The notes under the pieces: model-generated
Told to the model about the DNA's origin: nothing
The model's database searches: none
Seen by the model: the letters and a program-made list of their open reading frames with translations, nothing else
From: an uncultured bacterium
Lineage (GTDB): Bacteria > Verrucomicrobiota > Lentisphaeria > Oligosphaerales > Oligosphaeraceae
Direction of reading: 5' to 3'
NCBI GenBank assembly: GCA_902776645.1
Contig: CACYQT010000004.1
Location: 124,001 to 188,000, forward strand
DNA: 64,000 bases
Shown: positions 25,720 to 34,365 of the stretch, in pieces
Numbering within the stretch: the first letter of the stretch is position 1
How the letters are laid out: each line of letters opens with the position of its first letter
Translations under genes and position numbers: made by a program

Positions 25720-27378
25720 ATGGAAAGCATTCCTTCAAAAACACTCGCATGGCGCCTCTACGGCGCAGGTCTTGAAAATTTCGGCAATCAGGACGCTCCG
25801 GACAATATCGACATCCGTCCGCTGAAGGACGATGAAATTCTCACGAAAGTCGAAGCCATCGGCCTCTGCTTCTCCGACATCAAAATCATCCGTCTCGGCG
25901 GCAACCACTTGAAACTGTGGGAGAAAGACCTCAAGAACCACCCGCTGATCATCGGCCATGAAGCCATTCTCACCATCCTCAAGAAAGGCCCGGGCGTTCC
26001 CGCCGAATTCGAAGTCGGCAAACGCTATCTCGTCCAGCCGGACATCTATATCAAAGGTCGTTGCTGCGCATATGGTTACGGCATGGACGGCGGCTTGACG
26101 CAGTATTCCATCATCGACCACCGCGTGTGGCGCAGCGAAGACGGCGGCAGCTACCTTCTCGAATGCCCCGAAAACCTGCCCTCCGCCTCCGCCGCCCTCA
26201 TGGAGCCGTGGACCTGCGTCCGCGCCGCCTATCACATTCCGCATCGCACGACGCCGGTTGACGGTGGTGCCCTGCTTCTTGTCACACAGCCCGGCAACAC
26301 AAAGACTTACAAACTCGGCAAGCTCTACGCGGGCCAAAGCAAAGTCGTCGCCCTCAACTTCTCGGACGCCGCCGTCGCGGCCTTTGAGAAGGAACTCGGC
26401 AAGCCTGTCGTCAAGGCGACCACCCTGCCGAAGGACGAACTGTTCGACGACATCGTCTACGTCGATCTGAAGGACAAACAACTCGGCGAAGAGGCCCAAT
26501 TGCTCGCCGCCGACAAGGCCATCATCAATTTCATCGGCGACTGCGGCAACGATGAATGGCGCATCGACGTCGGCGCCCTCCACTACAAGCGCCGCTGGTA
26601 TCAAGGCGCGCCAACTGGCGATCTGGACGCGGGTTACGCCACGCCTCGCCGCAACGACCTCCTGAAGGGCGGCGCGGCCTGGTTCCCCGGCGGCGCAGGC
26701 GCCATGGGCCAGATGCACGTCGAACTCGCCATCATCTCCAAAAACGCCCCCTCCAAGATTCTCGTCACCGACATCGACGACGCGCGTATCGAGCATCTCC
26801 GTAACAAACTCGCCTCCCGCGCCGCCGAACGCAACATCGAATTCAAACTCGTCAACCCGAACAAGATCTCCGAAGACGAACTCCACAAGCTCGCCAAGGA
26901 ATTCGCGCCCAACGGTTTCTCCGACATCATCATCCTCGTGCCCTCCGCGGCCGTCATCGACCAGGCCATGCCGCATCTCGCGGACGGCGGTCTCATGAAC
27001 GTCTTCGCGGGCATCCCCGCCGGCGAAGCCTCCCCGATTCCCGTCAACCGCCTCATCAACAAGGGGTTGCGTTTCACGGGTTCCTCCGGCAGCACGACGC
27101 AGGACATGATCGACTCCCTCCGCCTCGCCGCCGAACACGAGTTCGAGCCGCAGAGCGCCATGGCCGCCATCGCGGGTTTCAACGCCGTCAAGGAAGGCCT
27201 GACCGCCGTCTCGCAGGGCAAGTTCCCCGGCAAGGTCGTCATCCTGCCGGCCTGTGTCGACATGCCGCTGATGCCGTTGGACAAAAAGCATCTGCCGGCG
27301 GAAGTCGTCGCCACGCTGGACAAGTACGGCCAGTACACGATGGAGACGGAAAAACTCCTCCACAAGATGTGGAAGTAA
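25720..27378 (+). CDS. Long zinc-type alcohol dehydrogenase (MDR) family protein
   Basis: A 552-residue relative of medium-chain dehydrogenases, which normally have about 350 residues. The GroES-like N-terminus has the catalytic zinc ligand Cys50 in GLCFSDIK and GHEA (His80-Glu81), but the four-cysteine structural zinc loop is not present. The Rossmann NAD(P) motif GGAGAMGQMH only appears near residue 325; about 130-150 extra residues (about 180-320) come before it. They include a run resembling a partial second Rossmann unit (VDGGALLLVTQPG ... KVVALNFSDAAVAAF). Possibly a sorbitol- or L-sorbose-phosphate dehydrogenase-like enzyme. A strong terminator follows. Confidence 0.82.
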   Translation: MESIPSKTLAWRLYGAGLENFGNQDAPDNIDIRPLKDDEILTKVEAIGLCFSDIKIIRLGGNHLKLWEKDLKNHPLIIGHEAILTILKKGPGVPAEFEVGKRYLVQPDIYIKGRCCAYGYGMDGGLTQYSIIDHRVWRSEDGGSYLLECPENLPSASAALMEPWTCVRAAYHIPHRTTPVDGGALLLVTQPGNTKTYKLGKLYAGQSKVVALNFSDAAVAAFEKELGKPVVKATTLPKDELFDDIVYVDLKDKQLGEEAQLLAADKAIINFIGDCGNDEWRIDVGALHYKRRWYQGAPTGDLDAGYATPRRNDLLKGGAAWFPGGAGAMGQMHVELAIISKNAPSKILVTDIDDARIEHLRNKLASRAAERNIEFKLVNPNKISEDELHKLAKEFAPNGFSDIIILVPSAAVIDQAMPHLADGGLMNVFAGIPAGEASPIPVNRLINKGLRFTGSSGSTTQDMIDSLRLAAEHEFEPQSAMAAIAGFNAVKEGLTAVSQGKFPGKVVILPACVDMPLMPLDKKHLPAEVVATLDKYGQYTMETEKLLHKMWK

Positions 27379-27400
27379 AAATATTTCCGTGAGATTATGC

Positions 27401-27434
27401 GAGCGGCGCCTCCATGGGGGCGCCGCTCTTTTTT
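27401..27434 (+). terminator. Rho-independent terminator
   Basis: GAGCGGCGCC and GGCGCCGCTC form a perfect 10-bp stem around TCCATGGG, followed by six T. It ends the dehydrogenase transcript. Confidence 0.93.
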
Positions 27435-27438
27435 ATAA

Positions 27439-27511
27439 CTAGCTAGGCTTCTAGGCTTCTAGAATTCTAGATTTCTAGTCTTCTAGACTCCTATAAATCT
27501 AGCCGCTAGAC
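27439..27511. repeat. CTAG-word array (period about 8)
   Basis: Nearly continuous units of the form CTAGGCTT, CTAGAATT, CTAGATTT, CTAGTCTT, then CTAGACTC. The same unit type makes the 12-copy array at 36686 and the left-edge words at 79-102. No coding content. Confidence 0.8.
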
Positions 27512-27574
27512 TTGAAAAGAGACTTGTTACATTAAATATTATTACCAAAAAACTTTGCCACCCATTTCCACACC

Positions 27575-29350
27575 ATGAACAGGAAGCAATTCATGAGCAT
27601 CATGCTGAACATCTGCTGTCTCGCCGTCGCCGCCGAGGCGGCGGACGACAACGTCCCGTTGACCAACGACCTCTTCTGGAATGAAATCTTCGCGCCGACG
27701 GTTGTCGCCGTCCCACCGCGCTACGCCGTACGCGATTTGTGTCTCACGGCCGACGGCAAAATCCGCCACTACGGCGCCCAATGGCTCGGCGGCAAGATGC
27801 GCGGCGTCTATATCGAATCGGACGACAACGGCCTCAACTGGAAGAAAAGCCTCTGGATGCCCGGCGACCGCGGCGCCATGGTCAAATGCCCATGGGCGGA
27901 TTACTGGCTGACGCTTACGCGCGGCAAAACCGTCGAATGCTATAAGAACACGAAAGGCCCGGGCTTCCCCGCCGAACGAATTCCTGTTCCCATCACGGAT
28001 TCGGAGCCGCGGCAGCCGATCCCGCTTGTCAGCCGCAAACGGTGGATCAGCCCCGTCAGCGACGTCGCCTGCAAAGGAACGTGCTATCAGGCCGCCGTCT
28101 GCTATTCTGACGACGACGGCAAGACATGGACGCACGTTTCCGTCCCGCAGACGCCCGATGTCCCGCGTCAGTTCGCCTGCGACAAACGGCCCCACTGGTT
28201 CAACAACGGCTGCGAGCCGTCCATCGCGGAACTTTCCGACGGCACGCTGCTGATGGCGTTGCGCACATCCGGCGAACACGCCGCCTTCTCCCGTTCGACG
28301 GACGGCGGCGAAACATGGTCCGTCCCGCAACCGCTACAAGGCTTCTGGCAGGCCAACACGATGCCGCTTCTCTTTAAATTGAAGGACGGACGGCTTCTTT
28401 TCATTTGGAACAACACGGCCATGCTGCCGACGCGTGATCCAGCAGAGACGCCGGAACTCTCGTCAACGGAACTGGATGGGACGTGGGAGGCCGTCTTCAC
28501 GAACCGCGACGCACTCCATGCCGCCATTTCGGAAGACGATGGCAAGACATGGAAAGGCTTCCGCGAAATCATCCTGAACAGCATCCGCAACGACGCGGAT
28601 TATCGTGAGTTAGGCGATCATGAACACGACAAGAGCGTTCACCAGACGCAGGCGTTGGAACTGCCAAATGGCAAAATCATGCTCGCTCTTGGCCAAAACG
28701 CCGCCTCCCGCCGTATCGTCGTTTTCGATCCCGCATGGCTTTACGAAACATCCCGCACGGAGAATTTCCAACATGGGCTCTATGCGATTTCGCATCATCT
28801 TTATGTGAAATCGCTCAGCGGCGGAAATCGCGGCTGGGCAGGACATTGCGCATGGAATCGCGTGCCCGGCGCCGTCATGGCCCGCGAGCCTGAAACAGCC
28901 CGCGCCACGAAACGCGAAGCATTATGGCTCTGCCGCATCAACGACCCGCGCCTCGTCAGCACCCGTTCAGGCATCGTCTGGAACTTCCCCGCCGCCGCGA
29001 AAGGCGTCGTTGAAATCGACTGCCGCATCGACGGCGACGGCTTCCAGATCGCGTTGCAGGACCATTGGAGCAATCCGTGCGACGAATATCTCGCGCCGCG
29101 AAGCTATCTGGTCGTTCCGATCACGGCGGCAAACATCGGCGGCGCAAGCCGTTGGGCGACTGTCCGTCTCGAATGGGACTGCGCCGCGAAACGCGCCGTC
29201 GTCACCTGCGGCGACGCCGTCCGCGAACTCGCGATGAACACGGCGGCGTTCTCCGCCTTCGGCCCCTCATACCTTCATATCCAGACACTTGCGGAAAAGG
29301 AAGACCTCAAAGGGACGTATTTCCGCGAACTGCGTTTCAACGCGAAATAG
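27575..29350 (+). CDS. Exported sialidase-like (BNR-repeat) protein
   Basis: A 591-residue protein with an N-terminal export signal (about 1-22, MNRKQFMSIMLNICCLAVAA). Four Asp-box motifs (S-x-D-x-G-x-x-W form) are visible: SDDNGLNW, SDDDGKTW, STDGGETW and SEDDGKTW, marking a six-bladed propeller of the sialidase superfamily. A C-terminal beta-rich region (about 450-591) resembles a lectin-like add-on. Enzymes of this type release sialic acid or related sugars, but similar propellers also have other substrates, and the arginine triad was not verified. Its last bases overlap the convergent N-acetyltransferase gene by 14 bp. Confidence 0.82.
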   Translation: MNRKQFMSIMLNICCLAVAAEAADDNVPLTNDLFWNEIFAPTVVAVPPRYAVRDLCLTADGKIRHYGAQWLGGKMRGVYIESDDNGLNWKKSLWMPGDRGAMVKCPWADYWLTLTRGKTVECYKNTKGPGFPAERIPVPITDSEPRQPIPLVSRKRWISPVSDVACKGTCYQAAVCYSDDDGKTWTHVSVPQTPDVPRQFACDKRPHWFNNGCEPSIAELSDGTLLMALRTSGEHAAFSRSTDGGETWSVPQPLQGFWQANTMPLLFKLKDGRLLFIWNNTAMLPTRDPAETPELSSTELDGTWEAVFTNRDALHAAISEDDGKTWKGFREIILNSIRNDADYRELGDHEHDKSVHQTQALELPNGKIMLALGQNAASRRIVVFDPAWLYETSRTENFQHGLYAISHHLYVKSLSGGNRGWAGHCAWNRVPGAVMAREPETARATKREALWLCRINDPRLVSTRSGIVWNFPAAAKGVVEIDCRIDGDGFQIALQDHWSNPCDEYLAPRSYLVVPITAANIGGASRWATVRLEWDCAAKRAVVTCGDAVRELAMNTAAFSAFGPSYLHIQTLAEKEDLKGTYFRELRFNAK

Positions 29351-30152
29351 CCGCCGGATCGTAATGGATTCCGAAATACGTCGACAAGGCGTCCAGAAGC
29401 TGTTCCTTTCCGAACAGGAACGTTCTTCTGGACGTTCCGTCCGCCAATGACTCGCTCAATTCGGGCAGAATCATGCCCGTCTCCTGATTCACGACGGACG
29501 CGATGCTGTTCCGCCCGTACTCCGTCGGCACATGGACCATCAGCTTGCCCGTGAACGGCGAATCCGGATGATGCGCGCACCAGTAATGCGCGTACATGAA
29601 GTCGATGGATTGCTGCGGCGCTTCGTCAAACGAGAAGTAGTTGCGGCTGACGGCGCCGTTCACGACTTGAATGATCTTCCCGTGCACGGGATCCGCGACG
29701 ATGCGATACATCCGCCCGCTGAGCTCCTGCGTCTCGTCCAAGACGCATTTGAACGGCACGAGCGGCGCCTGGCAGCCGATTCCGACGTCCGAGATGAATT
29801 CGCCTTCCGGCAGAAACACCTTGATGACGCGATGCCGCCGCAGCGGCACCGTCAGCGGCTCGCCGAAAAGCCACCGTCCGAAATATTCCTCCGTCCTGTA
29901 GCCCAGCTGCTTCAACAGCCAGCCGTACAGTCCGTTCAGTTCAAAGCAGTATCCGCCACGCCGCCTGTTGACGATCTTGTCATAGACCTCCTCGACAGCC
30001 AGCGTGAACTCGTGCCCGTAGTAGATATCGAGATTCTCATACGGGACATGGGTGAAATGCGCCTTCTGCAGGGCGAGAAGATTCTCCAGAGTCGGCTCCG
30101 TGCCGCCTGAATATTCGATTCTCTCCAGATACCGCTTGACCTTTTCTTCCAT
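29337..30152 (-). CDS. nat: Arylamine N-acetyltransferase
   Basis: Transfers acetyl from acetyl-CoA to arylamines or related amines. All three catalytic residues are at their canonical positions: Cys69 in RRGGYCFELN, His107 in RRHRVIKV and Asp122 in SDVGIG. The length of 271 residues is normal. It starts 21 bp after the stop of the DegT-type aminotransferase gene on the same strand, so the two are probably co-transcribed. In AHBA-type antibiotic clusters such pairs occur (an amide synthase with an aminotransferase), but no polyketide genes are present here. Confidence 0.93.
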   Translation of the reverse strand: MEEKVKRYLERIEYSGGTEPTLENLLALQKAHFTHVPYENLDIYYGHEFTLAVEEVYDKIVNRRRGGYCFELNGLYGWLLKQLGYRTEEYFGRWLFGEPLTVPLRRHRVIKVFLPEGEFISDVGIGCQAPLVPFKCVLDETQELSGRMYRIVADPVHGKIIQVVNGAVSRNYFSFDEAPQQSIDFMYAHYWCAHHPDSPFTGKLMVHVPTEYGRNSIASVVNQETGMILPELSESLADGTSRRTFLFGKEQLLDALSTYFGIHYDPAAISR

Positions 30153-30173
30153 CGGTTTTCCTTTTGCTGGCGT

Positions 30174-31424
30174 TTATTTTGCGAATGCGGCGTCCACCTT
30201 CTGGAAGGCGCGCATGATCTTCGCGCAGTCGTCGTCGCTGAAGTTTTCCTGCATCATCAGCAGGAAATTCGCGTCCAAGGCGGCCTCCGCGTTCGGGCAG
30301 GGATAGGCGGCGAAGCGGTCGCCCTTGTACTGCGGCGCGTTCCACGGGAATTGCTCGGCGCGATTCACAAACCACTGGTGGCAGGGCGGATAACCCGCAT
30401 GGTAGTCGCCGGCGACCGGCAGGCCTTCGGCGGCCAGCGCCTTCACGAATACATCCTTCGTGCAGGTCGCCTTTTCCGGATGGAACTGGCAGACCAGCCG
30501 CCAGTAGCAGCATTCGAAGCCGGGCTTCAACTGCGTCTGCTGGAAGGTGAGGCACTTCAAATCATACAGGCCGTGGGTCTTAAGCCATTCCACGGCCTTC
30601 TGGCGGCCCGCCGAGAAATACGGCAGCTTCTTCAGCTGGGCGCGCGCGATCGCCGCATGGATTTCGTCCATGTTGAAGTTCAGGGAGACTTCGACGGACG
30701 ACGACGCCTGCACGCCGAACGGCTTGCCGCGGTCCGCGCAACGGCGCACTTTCCAATACATCTTCTCGTCCTTCGTGAAGACGGCCGCGCCCTGCCCGCC
30801 TGCGCACATATGCTTGCCGGACATCATCGAAAACGCCGCGACGGTTCCGAACGTGCCGACGTTCTGGCCGTTGATTTTCGCCGCATGGGACTGCGCGCAG
30901 TCCTCCACCACCGGAAGATGGTGTTTTTCAGCGACTTTCATGATGGCGGGCATGTCCGCAGGCTCGCCCATGATGTGCGCGATCACGATGGCGGACGTCC
31001 GCTCCGTGATGCGCGCCTCGATCTGTTCTGGCCCGATGTTGAACGAGCCGGGCACCGTGTCGACGGGAATCGGAATGCAGTTGTTCATGACGATCGGCAT
31101 GACGCCGCCGTTGTCCGTGATGCAGCCGAACAGGACTTCGGAGAACGGCGGCAGATCCAACGCCCGCAACGCCACGAAAACGGAATTCGTGCCGGAATTC
31201 ACGCCGTCCGCGTAGCCGCCGCCAAGATATTCCGCAAACTCCTTGCAGAATGCCTCTTCCTGCTTGCCATGGTACGTCGGGGCGTTACCGGAGGCGATCA
31301 TCTCGTCGAACAGCGCGTCAACCGCCGCCTTCTCTTCCTTGCCCATGTGCCCACGCGGAGGAAGTCCCGCCGCCGCAGGCGTGCCGCCGTTCATCGCCAA
31401 TTCCTTCAATTTTTCCATTGCCAT
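30174..31424 (-). CDS. DegT/DnrJ/EryC1/StrS-family aminotransferase
   Basis: A 416-residue PLP enzyme. The internal-aldimine lysine is Lys204 in SMMSGKHMCAGGQG; VVEDCAQSHAA supplies the PLP-binding Asp175 and Gln178; NSGTNSVFVALRAL is the cofactor phosphate-binding region. The family makes amino sugars or aminohydroxybenzoate-type compounds. Start at ATG 31424 or the next Met two codons later. It lies upstream of nat, separated by 21 bp. Substrate unknown; a role in amino-sugar or secondary-metabolite synthesis is inferred. Confidence 0.92.
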   Translation of the reverse strand: MAMEKLKELAMNGGTPAAAGLPPRGHMGKEEKAAVDALFDEMIASGNAPTYHGKQEEAFCKEFAEYLGGGYADGVNSGTNSVFVALRALDLPPFSEVLFGCITDNGGVMPIVMNNCIPIPVDTVPGSFNIGPEQIEARITERTSAIVIAHIMGEPADMPAIMKVAEKHHLPVVEDCAQSHAAKINGQNVGTFGTVAAFSMMSGKHMCAGGQGAAVFTKDEKMYWKVRRCADRGKPFGVQASSSVEVSLNFNMDEIHAAIARAQLKKLPYFSAGRQKAVEWLKTHGLYDLKCLTFQQTQLKPGFECCYWRLVCQFHPEKATCTKDVFVKALAAEGLPVAGDYHAGYPPCHQWFVNRAEQFPWNAPQYKGDRFAAYPCPNAEAALDANFLLMMQENFSDDDCAKIMRAFQKVDAAFAK

Positions 31425-31656
31425 GCTTCCTGTTGTCTCAAAAGCCTGTTTTATGGTGTGCCGGCGGCGTCTCCGCCGTCGGATGCGAAGGCGGGACGCC
31501 TCCGCGACTTTTTATCTGAACAAATCAATGTTTTCTTACCATAATATACGTCATATTTCCATTTTATGCTGTATAGTATTGATTGTTTTCGCTTTTTTAT
31601 CCATGAAAAACCGCCTTCGGCGCGTTTTTCGGCCAAAAATCACCCTTTTTACCAAT

Positions 31657-32295
31657 ATGATTCATTCCTTCGACATATTCGACACGGTCATCGGACGGCG
31701 CGTCCAGAAGCCAGTGGACATCTTCAGCCTCGTATCTACACGGCTGCTGGCGGAGCATCCGGAAGTGCAGCATGGCGTCGCGGAGAATTTCCATGACCTG
31801 CGCCGCAAGGCGGAAGCAGACGCTCGGAAAGCCTCTTCCGCGGAGGACATCAATTTCGACGACATCTATGACCAGTTGGCCCAAACATGCTCCCTTTCAA
31901 AAACGCAGCGAGATTTCCTCCAGATGTTCGAGTTCCGTCTCGAACTGGAAAACACGCGCCCCATCCGCGCCAACGACCAAATGGTCCACGATCTTCTCGC
32001 GAAAGGCGAACGCGTTATCCTCATCTCCGACATGTATCTGCAATCCAAATACATCAAGCAGCTTCTGGCGAAGACGTCGCCCGTCTTCGCGGAACTGCCG
32101 CTGTACGTCTCCAACGAATGCGGACTCATGAAACAGACAGGCTCGCTTTTCAAATATGTTCTCAAACAAGAGAACATCCGCCCGGAGGAACTCATCCATC
32201 GCGGCGACAATCCCGTCGCCGACCTTGAAATGCCACGCTCGCTCGGCATCCTCACGGATTTCTACGACCGTTCCGTCCCGTCCCATTGGGATTGA
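31657..32295 (+). CDS. HAD-superfamily hydrolase
   Basis: About 212 residues from ATG 31657 (MIHSFDIFDTVIGRRV); an ATG at 31603 is the alternative start. The opening SFDIFDT is the nucleophile motif of a HAD subgroup common near glycosyltransferases. VILISDMYLQ supplies the Ser of motif II, and HRGDNPVADLEMPRSLGI supplies the acidic motif IV. Acts as a phosphatase on a small molecule, probably a sugar phosphate. It is followed by two more plus-strand genes with short gaps. Confidence 0.8.
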   Translation: MIHSFDIFDTVIGRRVQKPVDIFSLVSTRLLAEHPEVQHGVAENFHDLRRKAEADARKASSAEDINFDDIYDQLAQTCSLSKTQRDFLQMFEFRLELENTRPIRANDQMVHDLLAKGERVILISDMYLQSKYIKQLLAKTSPVFAELPLYVSNECGLMKQTGSLFKYVLKQENIRPEELIHRGDNPVADLEMPRSLGILTDFYDRSVPSHWD

Positions 32296-32325
32296 TTTTT
32301 CCGTTTTTCATCCAAAGGCATCCAC

Positions 32326-32874
32326 ATGGCTAACCTTCCATTAAAACCAGACTACACCATCGACGACCTTTCGAAAATCGGCATCACCCGTTACGGCTTC
32401 ATCAAGACGACCGACATCGTCTTCGATCCGCAAGCCCTGAAGCTCTGCGCAAGCAACGCATGCCGGAAATACGGCAAATTCTGGACCTGCTCGCCTGGCA
32501 GCGGTCCGCTGGAGCAGTCCAAGGCGACCTGCCTCTCCTATTCCGACGCGCTCGTCTTCTGCTCCGTCTATGAACTGGAAGATTCCTACGACGTCGAAGG
32601 GATGGCCCGCGGCGGCACGGAATTCCGCAACGTCTGCGACCGTTTCTACGATTTGCTGACGCCGCCCTTCAAGCTCCTCTCCACCGGCGGCTGCCATCTC
32701 TGCAAGACCTGCACCTATCCGGATGCGCCATGCCGTTTTCCGGACCGCATGTCGCCGTCCATCTCCAGCTACGGCATCATCGCCGCCAATCTCGCGGAAT
32801 CCGCCGGAATGCCATACATCAACGGCGAAAACACCGTCACCTATTTCGGCCTGCTCTGCTTCGGCAAGGCTTGA
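32326..32874 (+). CDS. DUF2284 predicted metal-binding protein
   Basis: A 182-residue cysteine-rich protein: CASNACRKYGKFWTCSPG near residue 42, CHLCKTCTYPDAPC near residue 125, and a final CFGK. This is the pattern of COG5423/DUF2284, thought to bind a metal or iron-sulfur centre; its function is unknown. It begins 30 bp after the HAD gene and may be in the same operon. No signal or membrane segment. Confidence 0.85.
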   Translation: MANLPLKPDYTIDDLSKIGITRYGFIKTTDIVFDPQALKLCASNACRKYGKFWTCSPGSGPLEQSKATCLSYSDALVFCSVYELEDSYDVEGMARGGTEFRNVCDRFYDLLTPPFKLLSTGGCHLCKTCTYPDAPCRFPDRMSPSISSYGIIAANLAESAGMPYINGENTVTYFGLLCFGKA

Positions 32875-32918
32875 CGGCCACTTTGTCTCTTTCGTCCTTT
32901 TTGTCCCTTCACTGAAAA

Positions 32919-34172
32919 ATGCCTGATATACCTAATACCATAGAAACAAAGCCGTTGCAAGACACAACGGAATCCACGGCGCAACCCGCGCCGCCAATAG
33001 AGACACAGGAAACACCGCCCGCTGACACGACGCCTGTCCTCCGTTCCGCACCCTCCGTGGAAAGCGAAAGCATCCAAGGCGCCATCTCCACGTTGGCGAC
33101 CAACGCCACGGAAGTCAGCAACTGGTTCGAAACCCACAAGCCGCAGCTTGTCGCCGGCGGCATCAGCACCATCGTCACGGTTCTTTTTTCCATCGCCATC
33201 CTGCTGAGCCTGAGGCACATCATCAGCAGAGGCGCCTCGAAGCTCTCCACGGGTCTTGGCAAATTCATCCACCGCCTGTCCATCCACATATCGTTGCTCT
33301 TCCTGCTCACGGGACTATCATACAGCAATAGCCTCATCGAATTCCCCAAACAGATCGACCATATCATCAACCGACTTTTCTTCGCCCTGTTCATCGTCGT
33401 CTTCCTTGCGGGAATTCTCACCATCATCAACGCCATCGACAATACGTGGACGCAGCATTTCCAACGAAAGAACAAAGAGTCCTACGCCACCAGCAAGTTG
33501 ATGCTGGATTTGATCCGCCGCATCGTCAAGACCGTCGTCTGGTTCATCGCCATTTTGTTCATCCTCCAGAATCTCTTCCACGTGGAAATCACGCCGCTGC
33601 TCACTGGTGCAGGTGTCGTCGGCGTCGCCATCGCCTTCGCCGCCCAGAACACGATCGCCAATCTCTTCGGCGCGTTCTCCATCCTTGGAAGCCAATTATT
33701 TAAGGTAGGCGACTGGGTCAAAATCGGCGATGCGGAAGGCACCGTCGAGCAGATCGGCCTGCGCAGCATCCGCCTCCGCGCCTTCGAAGGACGCCTCATC
33801 GACATCCCCAACCGCGTCATCGCGGACACGCAGCTGGACAATTTCAGCAACCGCGACTTCTACCGCGAATGCTTCACCTTCGGGCTCGTCTACCAGACCA
33901 CGCCGAAGCAAATGGAGAAGGCCATCAAAATCATCAACGAAATCTGCGCGGACATGTCCGGCATCATGGTTCCAGGCAAGCCGCCCCGCTTCGCCTTCGT
34001 CGAATGCTCAGAATACTCCCTGAAAATCCAAGGCTACATCTGGTTCAAAACGACGAACTTCTTCACCCTTCAGGACTACAAGAACCACATCAACATGGCT
34101 GTCCTGAAACGTTTCAACGAAGAGGGCCTCTCCTTCGCCTATCCGACCTCCACCGTCTTCATGGCGAAATGA
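32919..34172 (+). CDS. MscS-family mechanosensitive channel
   Basis: A 417-residue membrane protein. The N-terminus is long and low-complexity (Pro, Thr, Glu, residues 1-60). Four membrane helices follow, the last being the pore helix GAGVVGVAIAFAAQNTIANLFG. The beta domain has GDWVKIGDAEGTVEQIG and RAFEGRLIDIPNRVIAD, typical of MscS. Opens on osmotic downshock to release solutes. The presence of NFSNRDFYRE fits the family. It is followed by a hairpin terminator and an SSS transporter. Confidence 0.94.
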   Translation: MPDIPNTIETKPLQDTTESTAQPAPPIETQETPPADTTPVLRSAPSVESESIQGAISTLATNATEVSNWFETHKPQLVAGGISTIVTVLFSIAILLSLRHIISRGASKLSTGLGKFIHRLSIHISLLFLLTGLSYSNSLIEFPKQIDHIINRLFFALFIVVFLAGILTIINAIDNTWTQHFQRKNKESYATSKLMLDLIRRIVKTVVWFIAILFILQNLFHVEITPLLTGAGVVGVAIAFAAQNTIANLFGAFSILGSQLFKVGDWVKIGDAEGTVEQIGLRSIRLRAFEGRLIDIPNRVIADTQLDNFSNRDFYRECFTFGLVYQTTPKQMEKAIKIINEICADMSGIMVPGKPPRFAFVECSEYSLKIQGYIWFKTTNFFTLQDYKNHINMAVLKRFNEEGLSFAYPTSTVFMAK

Positions 34173-34290
34173 TTCCGCAAACTCTGTCCCTTCTGTCGTT
34201 TTCGTCCCTTTTGTCACTTATCCATAGGTTTTCACGGAAATCAATGCCCTGCGAAGGTGCATTTTTCCAATATGGCATTAAATTGTCATG

Positions 34291-34323
34291 AATGGCCTTT
34301 TGACGGGCCATTTGTTTTGTTTT
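34291..34323 (+). terminator. Probable rho-independent terminator after mscS
   Basis: AATGGCC and GGCCATT pair around TTTTGACG, followed by TTGTTTTGTTTTC. Stem is short (7 bp) but the T-rich tract is good. It lies 43-75 bp before the symporter start. Confidence 0.7.
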
Positions 34324-34365
34324 CAGCACATTAACCATAACAACCAAAAACAGGAGCGTTTCAGA

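Noticed and set aside
25735-27363. 542-codon minus-strand frame opposite the long dehydrogenase
   Set aside because: Low-complexity Asp/Gly/Val composition, no start signal, and the dehydrogenase has clear motifs on the plus strand.
30174-31424. Rifamycin/AHBA-type biosynthetic cluster suggested by the DegT aminotransferase plus arylamine N-acetyltransferase
   Set aside because: No polyketide synthase, AHBA dehydratase or related genes in the window; the pair alone is insufficient.
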